Assembly (NCBI GenBank): GCA_964647255.1
Contig: CAZYGI010000052.1
Location: 1-28,222, forward strand
DNA from: CAWJEL01 sp964647255
GTDB taxonomy: Bacteria; Chloroflexota; Anaerolineae; CG2-30-64-16
Length of the DNA: 28,222 nt
Reading direction: 5' to 3'
Below are positions 22,656-28,222 of the stretch, one piece after another. A model generated the notes under the pieces. The model did no database searches, was not told where the DNA came from, and saw only the letters and a program-made list of their open reading frames with translations. Made by a program: the position numbers and the translations under genes. Position 1 is the first letter of the stretch. Each line of letters opens with the position of its first letter.

Positions 22656-25388
22656 ATGAGACCGAAACGCCTCCCGATGAGGGCGGCCATCTTTCTGACG
22701 GTCGTTGGCTTGCTCGCGGGTATGTTGCCACCGCCTGCGCTGGCGGCCGTCGCCGCGCCCGCGGGCATCCCGGCGCCGCTGCCTGTCGGTTCGCCCACGG
22801 TCACCGTCAACCTGAGCGCAGCCTCCGGCTACATCACTCAGCTCATCACGGTGAGCGGACAGACCAGCGCTGCCGCGGCGGGCGTGCGGGTGGCGTGGCT
22901 TTACGGCGACGCCGGCCAGACGGTCACCGCGGCGGTGGTGAACACGGCCGGCAACCGCTACAGCACGCAAGTCAGTGTACCGCTCGACGCGCAGCCCGGC
23001 CCGGCGCAGGTGTGCGCCACCGTGACCGGATCAGCCGCGGCCCGGCTTACCTGCGCCAACTTCACTGTGATCGCGCCACCTGCTGGGGGTGTTTCAGGCC
23101 AGGCGCCGGCGCCCACGGCCGGCGTGGGTGCAACCTTCCAATTGCTTGACCGCTCGGGGCGGAGCGTGGCCAGCGTGCCGATTGCCGCCAACGGCGCGTT
23201 CCAGCTCAACAACGTCGCGCCGGGCCGCTATCGGGGCGCGATTGAAGGCGGCTTGTCGCAGCTTGCCCGCTTCAGCGACATCGTTGTCACGCCCGGCGGC
23301 GACCCGACCATCGCCTACTTTCCGTGGGCCGGCGAAAGGAACGTGGATGGCTCCGCCTGTCTCTTGGGCGGAGACGCAAAAGTGGCCTTGCTGTCCGGGG
23401 CTCCCTCGCACCTCAATAGCTTCGGGATCGTGGATGTGGATACGTCTCCGATCATGAAGACGATCGCACCCGCCTACCTGGGCGCATCCCCCAAGCCCAA
23501 GCCCCAGCCGACCTACGACTTCGGCATCTACCTGGCGGGCGTGCCGTTGACCGTGGCGTTCCAGGCCTACGTGCAGCGCAAGGGGAACGTCGCGGTCGAG
23601 CGGGTGGAGTATTACCGGCAGACCGGCAACGCCGCGCCCGTCCCCATCGGTTCGGCCACGGCCAAGCCGTGGAGCATTCAGTACAACGTCGGGCAGTTGC
23701 CGGCCGGCCAGACGAAGCTGATCGCCGTGCCGGTGGTCAACGGTCAGCGGCAGTGCGCCACCTTCACCACCATCCAGGTGCTTGCTAACCCGACCGCTAA
23801 TCCCAAGTGGCAGCCTGGGGCCGGCACGGTCTGGGACAACGCCCTCAAGCTCTATCGCTTCTGGGGGACGATGCCCAATGTGGGCGGGCTGCTGCCGCTG
23901 GTCTTCGATACGCCCTCCCTGCCGCTCGTCGGCGTGCTCCAGAACCGCCTGGGCGCCGGCGTCTACGTGGAGGGCGCGCTGACCCTCGATGGCCAGCTCT
24001 GGCTCGGCGCTATGGATGCTACTGCTTACGCCCGGCTGATGAACATTGACGTCTTCAACAAGACGCTGAACCTCGACCCGGGCAACAAAACGCTGGGGCA
24101 GTGGATCAAGCCGACCGACTACGCCTCCGTCGTCCACCGGACCCCGCGCTTCCCTCTGGCCTCCTTCCGCCAGGATCTGACCATCTTCGCCGGCCCGCTG
24201 TTCGCCATCCCACCCTGGGTGGTGGTGCGCGCCAGCATCTCGATCGGCGTGGGCGGCGACCTGTCGCTGTCGGCCGCGGTCTATCCGCTGCGGCCGGGGC
24301 TGGAGGTGGAGCTGCGGCCCAGCGTCTCGGCCTGGTTGGGCCTGACCATTGCCGCGGACGTGCTCTTCGGCATCGCTGGCGCAGAAGGCACCGCGCAGCC
24401 CGGTATCTCGGTGGCCCTGCCGCTGAAAACGAACCTCGATGCTGACCCGCCCGTCTGGTTTGACAATCCGTGCCTGACGATCTTTGTGCGGCTGATTCTC
24501 AAGGGACGCTTTCTCTTCTGGTCGTGGACGATCCTGGACGAACCGATCGTCAACGAACATATCCCTTCTGGCTGCAACGCCCAGCAGGACATCGCGCAAC
24601 TGGGGGCCCTCGCCGGGCAACCGACAGCGCAGCCATCGGCTGCGAGCACGCTCGAAGCGCCGGCGGTGGCGGCCGATCCCGCCGGCCGGATGTTGATGGT
24701 CTATGTGGAGGATGTGGGCGGTGCTGCGCCGGCGCCGCGCATCATGGCGCGCTTCAAGCCGGCCGGGAGCGAGACCTGGGGCGCGGCCACCCCCGTGACC
24801 GATGGCTCTCGCAGTGTCAGCGATCCGGTGGTCGCCTTCGCCGGGCCGGGGCATACGCCCATCGTGGCCTGGACGCAGAATACCCTGCCCCTGGCGGGCG
24901 CTTCCCCCACCGGCGGCGACCTCGGCGAGACGCTCAAGCGGCAGGAGATCTACGCCGCCACCTGGAACGGCGGCGCGTGGAGTGCGCCGGCCGCGCTGAC
25001 CAGCGATCTCGTCGGCGATGGCCGGCCCGCCATCGCCGGCGACATCCAGGGCGCGACCCTCGCCTGGACGCGCGACGCCGACGGCGACCTGCGCACCCGG
25101 AGCGACCAGCGCATCGCCGTGCGCGAGTGGACACTGCCCTCCGGTGCGCCGACCGGCGCGTGGGGCGCCATGCAGTTGCTGAGCGCCTCGCCGTCCGGTG
25201 GCATGAACGCTCAAGTGAGCGTCGCCCGGCTCCTGGTCACCGACCCGGCCACCGGCGCGCAGGTCCAGCGGCGGATCCTGGTCTGGTCCCTCGACGCTGA
25301 CGGCGATCCCAACACGGCTGCCGCCGGCTGGCCGTCGCGACGCCGAACGCCGCCGGTGCGTGGATCCCACAGCTTCTGTCCGAGCTGA
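22656..25388 (+). CDS. Large secreted multidomain protein, N-terminal part (frameshifted)
   Basis: A signal peptide (MRPKRLPMRAAIFLTVVGLL... cleavage near ALA-A, residue 30) starts an exported protein. Residues about 45-240 look like Ig-like and carboxypeptidase-regulatory beta-sandwich modules (GRYRGAIEGGLSQLARF). Residues about 560-650 contain many beta strands, and from about 660 the protein has propeller-like repeats with APAVAADPAGRMLMVYVED, DPVVAFAGPGHTPIVAWTQ and DGRPAIAGDIQGATLAWTRDADGD. In this frame it ends at 25388 in the unlikely tail RRRTPPVRGSHSFCPS. The natural continuation lies in another frame from about 25334, so a base is missing near 25325-25334. AAGGGGTG stands 6 bases before the ATG. 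Repaired, the gene would run to 26631 and encode about 1320 aa. Function is not recognised; an extracellular binding or surface role is possible. Confidence 0.8.
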   Translation: MRPKRLPMRAAIFLTVVGLLAGMLPPPALAAVAAPAGIPAPLPVGSPTVTVNLSAASGYITQLITVSGQTSAAAAGVRVAWLYGDAGQTVTAAVVNTAGNRYSTQVSVPLDAQPGPAQVCATVTGSAAARLTCANFTVIAPPAGGVSGQAPAPTAGVGATFQLLDRSGRSVASVPIAANGAFQLNNVAPGRYRGAIEGGLSQLARFSDIVVTPGGDPTIAYFPWAGERNVDGSACLLGGDAKVALLSGAPSHLNSFGIVDVDTSPIMKTIAPAYLGASPKPKPQPTYDFGIYLAGVPLTVAFQAYVQRKGNVAVERVEYYRQTGNAAPVPIGSATAKPWSIQYNVGQLPAGQTKLIAVPVVNGQRQCATFTTIQVLANPTANPKWQPGAGTVWDNALKLYRFWGTMPNVGGLLPLVFDTPSLPLVGVLQNRLGAGVYVEGALTLDGQLWLGAMDATAYARLMNIDVFNKTLNLDPGNKTLGQWIKPTDYASVVHRTPRFPLASFRQDLTIFAGPLFAIPPWVVVRASISIGVGGDLSLSAAVYPLRPGLEVELRPSVSAWLGLTIAADVLFGIAGAEGTAQPGISVALPLKTNLDADPPVWFDNPCLTIFVRLILKGRFLFWSWTILDEPIVNEHIPSGCNAQQDIAQLGALAGQPTAQPSAASTLEAPAVAADPAGRMLMVYVEDVGGAAPAPRIMARFKPAGSETWGAATPVTDGSRSVSDPVVAFAGPGHTPIVAWTQNTLPLAGASPTGGDLGETLKRQEIYAATWNGGAWSAPAALTSDLVGDGRPAIAGDIQGATLAWTRDADGDLRTRSDQRIAVREWTLPSGAPTGAWGAMQLLSASPSGGMNAQVSVARLLVTDPATGAQVQRRILVWSLDADGDPNTAAAGWPSRRRTPPVRGSHSFCPS

Positions 25389-25776
25389 CGCGGCGCGCCG
25401 ACTCGCCGGCGGTCTCCCTCAGCCTGCAGAACCCGAACACCGCCGAGCTGGCCTTTCTGGTGCGCGGGGTGGACGCCGATGGGCAGACGGATATCGGCCC
25501 AGTCAGCAACCGGGCGGAGCTGTGGACGGCGCAGTACAGCTTCGCCGACGGCTCGGTCACCAACGCCGCCCCGGCGCCGGGCGAGCGCGGCGCGGCGGTC
25601 TACGCCGAGCGGCCGCGGCTGACCAGCGCGGCCAGCGGTGAGACCTTGCTGGCCTTCCGTCGCTTCGGCCTGCCGGGCGACAACACCTGGCTGGGTCAGA
25701 TCGCGCTGGCGCGGCGGGCGGGGGGCGGCGCGCCGTTCAGCGCACCGCTGCTGCTGACGGACGAGCCGCGCCAGAA
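25334..25776 (+). pseudogene. Middle fragment of the large secreted protein, shifted frame up to the scaffold gap
   Basis: After the presumed missing base, the frame reads VATPNAAGAWIPQLLSELT, then NTAELAFLVRGVDADGQTDIGPVSNRAELWTAQY and SGETLLAFRRFGLPGDNTWLGQIALARRAG, continuing the propeller-like repeat style of the N-terminal part (compare DADGD and AELWT/IYAATW blocks). It runs without stop to TDEPRQ at the N-run. It has no start of its own and is best read as part of the same gene. Whether the shift is a sequencing error or real cannot be told here, but the intact downstream coding favours an error. Confidence 0.75.
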
Positions 25777-25786
25777 NNNNNNNNNN
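25777..25786. other. Scaffold gap (10 N)
   Basis: The gap is flanked by CCAGAA on the left and AGAACTGG on the right. If the repeated AGAA is a contig-end overlap, collapsing it gives CGCCAGAACTGGCAGG, which reads R-Q-N-W-Q in frame. The Ns plus the duplicate (14 bases) therefore look artefactual. Confidence 0.85.
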
Positions 25787-25788
25787 AG

Positions 25789-26631
25789 AACTGGCAGGCC
25801 GCCATCGCCCTCAATCCGGCCAACGGCCAGGCCGTGGTCGCCAAGATCGGGTCGGCGCCGGTGCTGCCGGTTGGCACGGCGGCGGGCCAGCACACGGCCC
25901 AACCTGCCGCCCTGGGCGATGCGGGCTTTGCCTGGGCCAACCTGGCCGCTCAAACCAACGACACGACGCTGGACATCGTGGCGCTGGGCCCAGAGGCCGA
26001 TCCCGCCCTGGACCCGACGCTGGTCCTCTCGCAGGCCCACGCCGCGGTCGGCAGCACGGTGACGGTCACCGCGACGGTGCGCAACCTGGGGCGCAACACC
26101 GCGCCGGAGTCGAGCGTCTGCTTCTACCGCGGCGCGCCGGGCAGCGGAAACCTGATCGAGTGCCGCGGGGCACCGCCGCTGGGCTTCAACGGGCGCCGAA
26201 CCGTCTCGGTGGGCATGGTCGCCGCGGCCGGTGCGCAACCGATCTATGCTGAGGTGATCCCGACCGGCGAGGACGCCAACTCTCACAACAACCGCGGCAT
26301 TGCGGACCTGGGCGCGCTGCCCCCACCGCAGGCGCTGGGCGTACAGGAGGGCTCGCTGTATGAGTCGTCGCTGGCGGTGCGGTGGTTGCCGCTGGATGTG
26401 CCGGGCGTGGCGGGCTATCGCATCCTGCGTAGCACGCAGCCCGGTGGCCCTTACGAGCTGGTCGGCGAGGCGACGGGGATGCTTTTCAACGATCTGCCGG
26501 TGGCGCGCGGGCAGACCACCTACTACGTGGTGCAAGCGTACGATGGGGCAGGGACCTTGTCGGGGCTCAGCCAGGAGATCAGCGGCGCGCTGCCGCGGCT
26601 GCGCACGTTCCTGCCGGCGATCCTGCGCTAA
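25789..26631 (+). CDS. Large secreted protein, C-terminal part: CARDB-like and fibronectin III-like domains
   Basis: From NWQAAIALNPANGQAVVAKIG the frame finishes the propeller-like region. A CARDB-like beta-sandwich follows (PTLVLSQAHAAVGSTVTVTATVRNLGRNTAPESSVCFYRG, ending AEVIPTGEDANSHNNRGIADL), then a fibronectin III-like domain (SLAVRWLPLDVPGVAGYRILRSTQPGGPYELVGEA, QTTYYVVQAYDGAGTLSGLS). The protein ends RLRTFLPAILR. A short hydrophobic-Pro ending of this type (xYLPLVxR or FLPxIxR) is, from memory, frequent at the C-termini of Chloroflexota extracellular proteins. It has no independent start; with the two upstream pieces it forms one gene whose repaired length (3963 bases) is a multiple of three. 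A GTG or ATG start inside this piece is possible but not needed. Confidence 0.8.
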   Translation, partial: NWQAAIALNPANGQAVVAKIGSAPVLPVGTAAGQHTAQPAALGDAGFAWANLAAQTNDTTLDIVALGPEADPALDPTLVLSQAHAAVGSTVTVTATVRNLGRNTAPESSVCFYRGAPGSGNLIECRGAPPLGFNGRRTVSVGMVAAAGAQPIYAEVIPTGEDANSHNNRGIADLGALPPPQALGVQEGSLYESSLAVRWLPLDVPGVAGYRILRSTQPGGPYELVGEATGMLFNDLPVARGQTTYYVVQAYDGAGTLSGLSQEISGALPRLRTFLPAILR

Positions 26632-26643
26632 CTGACGTTCGAG

Positions 26644-26678
26644 CCGGCTAGAGCTGCCGATCCGACAGCTCTGGCCGG
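26644..26678. terminator. Hairpin between convergent genes
   Basis: CCGGCTAGAGCTG (26644-26656) pairs with CAGCTCTGGCCGG (26666-26678), 12 of 13 positions, 9-base loop. It lies 13 bases after the secreted-protein stop and 17 bases after the nitroreductase stop on the other strand, as expected for a bidirectional terminator. There is no clear T-run. Confidence 0.6.
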
Positions 26679-26694
26679 CGTTACGCGAGCCATT

Positions 26695-27585
26695 TCAACC
26701 CGGTGCATTCCCAACCCAGGTTACGACATACTCAGGCGTGCCGCTCAGCTTTGTCGGGCCTATGTTACGCACTTCCCACCGCCCTGTGAGTCCGAGCTCA
26801 CACGCCGTCAGCTCGAAGTGACACAAAGCGATCCCCACGTCCACCCGCTGCAGGTCGGCGATGTTGAGCAGGATGAACGCGGGGCTGCCTGGCCCGTAGC
26901 CGGGAGTGCGCTGCAGGTAGAAATGGTAGCAGTCGCCGTCCTGGACGACCCGCCAGGGCTGGTGGTTGCTGGCCGATGGCGCCAGGCGCAGCATCTCCAG
27001 CGGTACGGCATAGGCGCCGGCGCTGGCTGGGTCAAGCGGTGAGTCAAACCCGCCGCGAAAGAACAGCGCATCCCACGGCAGCCGCGTGTCCGAGCGGGCC
27101 ACGCGACGCAGCGGGTCACGGCCGCGACTGTTCTCGGCCGGGTAGCCGACCGAAGCCACTGCCGGCACGATCTCGGTCTCGGTGGCGCCGATTCGCCTGG
27201 CGAAGCTGCTCTTGGTGAAGTTGCCGCCCAGCCAGCAGGTTCCCAGACCGAGGTCGGTGGCGCAAAGGATGACGGTCTCCATTCCATAGCCGAAATCTTC
27301 CAGGTTCCGCTCCCCCTGTCCGGCCGCGCCGATGATGAACCCAGCCGGGTTCTTGATCAGGCCGTAGGTGCCCAGCCCTCTGAGCGCACGGCTGTCCCCC
27401 TCGGCGGCGGCGACCAGGGTGAAGCGGAGCGGTGTGCCCAACGGCCCGGCCCGGACCGCCTCAGCGCAGCGGGCCAGGCTCCTGGCCGGCGCCGGAGCAA
27501 TCGGCGCCTTGACGTAGTCGCGACACGAGTATCGCCGCTTGATGATCTCCCTGACAGGGTCAGCGTGGACGGGCAGTTCGAACAT
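26695..27585 (-). CDS. Nitroreductase family protein, TM1586-like
   Basis: A 296-aa flavin-dependent oxidoreductase-type protein. The N-terminal half has the nitroreductase entry motif (VREIIKRRYSCRDYVKAPI) and GYGMETVILCATDLGLGTCWLGGNFTKSSFARRIG, where the GLGTCW(L/I)GG segment is characteristic. The second half repeats the fold as a pseudo-dimer with MLRLAPSASNHQPWRVVQDGD, the family's FMN-binding start motif, and DVGIALCHFELTACELGLTGRWEV. One chain carrying both halves is typical of the TM1586 (putative TM nitroreductase) family. The ATG at 27585 has GGAGG 6 bases upstream; the frame is open farther upstream without homology. The substrate is unknown. It is convergent with the secreted-protein gene and isolated from the sugar locus. 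Confidence 0.92.
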   Translation of the reverse strand: MFELPVHADPVREIIKRRYSCRDYVKAPIAPAPARSLARCAEAVRAGPLGTPLRFTLVAAAEGDSRALRGLGTYGLIKNPAGFIIGAAGQGERNLEDFGYGMETVILCATDLGLGTCWLGGNFTKSSFARRIGATETEIVPAVASVGYPAENSRGRDPLRRVARSDTRLPWDALFFRGGFDSPLDPASAGAYAVPLEMLRLAPSASNHQPWRVVQDGDCYHFYLQRTPGYGPGSPAFILLNIADLQRVDVGIALCHFELTACELGLTGRWEVRNIGPTKLSGTPEYVVTWVGNAPG

Positions 27586-27985
27586 GACGGCCTCCGGTTG
27601 GCTTGACGTGATGATATTAAGCCCATACGCACAGAGCGACGAAAAGTTGTCTTGCTTCAAACCTGGGAAGCGGACGCGGACGAGCGCGGACGAACGCGGA
27701 TTCCTGCATTTTCGTCCTCGATTGTGTCCCAGCCGGTCACCTCCGGGCACTTGCGCTCTACCTGGCGGCCGGTCTCGGCCGGGATTACCTGCCCGCGTAA
27801 CACGACGGTGCTCGCATCGAAGGCACCCCGCCGCCTGGCCGGCGGCGGCTGCGCCATCCCCTGCGCAAGGGCTGACCGGCGAAAGCCCCGCCGTCCCCGC
27901 GGCCGCCTACGCGGTAGAACAGGCTCTTGCCGGCCGGCGCGTCCGGTCCGGCCGAGCCCACGCGCTGAGCCAGAGCCCCCGGAAA
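27586..27985. other. 400-base region without a convincing gene
   Basis: Frames in this GC-rich stretch (for instance 27657-27857 on the minus strand, 66 codons, or 27652-28098 on the plus strand) are Arg/Pro/Ala-rich and show no family features, so none is called. The part near 27610 (minus TTAATAT) may hold the nitroreductase promoter. A decamer repeat at 27670-27705 is listed separately. A decayed gene remnant is possible but unproven. Confidence 0.5.
27670..27705. repeat. Short tandem repeat, GCGGACGA(G/A)C decamer
   Basis: GCGGAC, then GCGGACGAGC (27676-27685), GCGGACGAAC (27686-27695) and GCGGATTCCT (27696-27705). The complementary pattern ATCCGCGTTCGTCCGCG resembles, from memory, short intergenic repeats scattered in Chloroflexota genomes. 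Confidence 0.6.
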
Positions 27986-28222
27986 TCAGCGAAGCGTCGC
28001 CAGTTCCGCTTGCCCCAAGAAGTCCTGCAGATCCTTCAGGTTCGGTTTCAATACCTTCGTTTCCGCCAAGCCATAAACCTCAATACTCGACAACGTAGGC
28101 TTTCCGAACAGCGGCTTCCTGGTTGAGGCCACGACCATCACTTCCTTGTATCTGTTGCTGACAATGCGCCAGCGATAGGTCGAACCCTCGCGAAACTGTG
28201 CCCGTGGGCACACTTTGCTTGA
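27986..28222 (-). CDS. Hypothetical protein, 5' end cut by window edge
   Basis: The minus-strand frame is open from the window edge (28222) to a stop at 27986. A GTG at 28213 could be a start, but the reading frame continues beyond the window and no ribosome-binding site is visible before it, so an N-terminally truncated gene is more likely. The visible residues, FREGSTYRWRIVSNRYKEVM, then KPTLSSIEVYGLAETKVLKP and a C-terminal helix NLKDLQDFLGQAELATLR, have balanced composition and look like a real folded protein, with less Ala/Arg bias than chance frames here. No family is recognised. Confidence 0.55.
   Translation of the reverse strand, partial: SSKVCPRAQFREGSTYRWRIVSNRYKEVMVVASTRKPLFGKPTLSSIEVYGLAETKVLKPNLKDLQDFLGQAELATLR

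Noticed and set aside
23094..25370. Long minus-strand open frame (758 codons)
   Set aside because: Opposite the large secreted protein; Arg/Gly/Asp/His-rich low-information translation, no start signal.
27670..27705. CRISPR-like array
   Set aside because: Units are only 10 bases with no spacers; no direct repeats of 24-40 bases with spacers were seen anywhere in the window.
27657..27857. Minus-strand frame of 66 codons (FDASTVVLRGQVIPAETG...)
   Set aside because: It covers the decamer repeat, has an Arg/Pro/Ser-rich remainder and no good ribosome-binding site; considered a chance frame or remnant.

Overview
The window looks like a draft or metagenome-assembled contig (a 10-N gap at 25777-25786) from a GC-rich bacterium, most likely Chloroflexota of the Anaerolineae/Caldilinea kind. 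This is an inference from gene style: a family-5 solute-binding lipoprotein with a VVEK-type linker and TPTPEP spacer, an XRE-ATPase-TPR giant regulator, a secreted protein ending in FLPAILR, and palindromic intergenic repeats. No rRNA or marker gene is present to prove it. A heme A synthase homologue suggests aerobic respiration.

Layout. (a) 1-2199, minus strand: a compact cluster of a stand-alone receiver domain, a 78-aa Cys-containing small protein, an ECF sigma factor and a tandem-GNAT protein cut by the window edge. (b) 2400-4662: divergent ctaA-like heme A synthase (-) and a ferritin-like/VIT1 fused iron transporter (+). (c) 4748-19287, minus strand: a long carbohydrate-uptake and degradation locus. 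In transcription order it is a manA-type mannose-6-phosphate isomerase, then a strong promoter and a LacI repressor, a family-5 substrate-binding lipoprotein, two permeases, two ATPases, a YdjC/ChbG-like deacetylase, a GH2 beta-mannosidase and a GH3 beta-glucosidase. (d) 19508-21883 (-): an XRE-HTH/NTPase/TPR regulator. Divergent from it (22033-26631, +) are a lipoprotein and a large secreted protein split by a one-base frameshift and a scaffold gap. (e) 26695-28222 (-): a TM1586-type nitroreductase and a hypothetical protein cut by the right edge.

How it works together (inference): beta-linked manno- or gluco-oligosaccharides are bound by the lipoprotein, imported by the Opp-type ABC transporter, trimmed in the cytoplasm by the GH2 and GH3 enzymes (neither has a signal peptide), possibly deacetylated, and released mannose enters glycolysis through hexokinase and ManA. 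The operon promoter (TTGACA, 17 bp, TATAGT) is followed at about +3 by the perfect palindrome TGGGAGCGCTCCCA. From memory this equals the operator of the cellulase regulator CelR of Thermobifida fusca, so LacI-type autorepression relieved by a beta-oligosaccharide is the natural model.

Repeats: two REP-like hairpins flank the GH3 gene, a MITE-like nested inverted repeat supplies the stop codon of the deacetylase gene, and the beta-mannosidase gene carries two near-identical VEVK-encoding patches. No CRISPR array, tRNA, rRNA, insertion sequence or phage gene was recognised.
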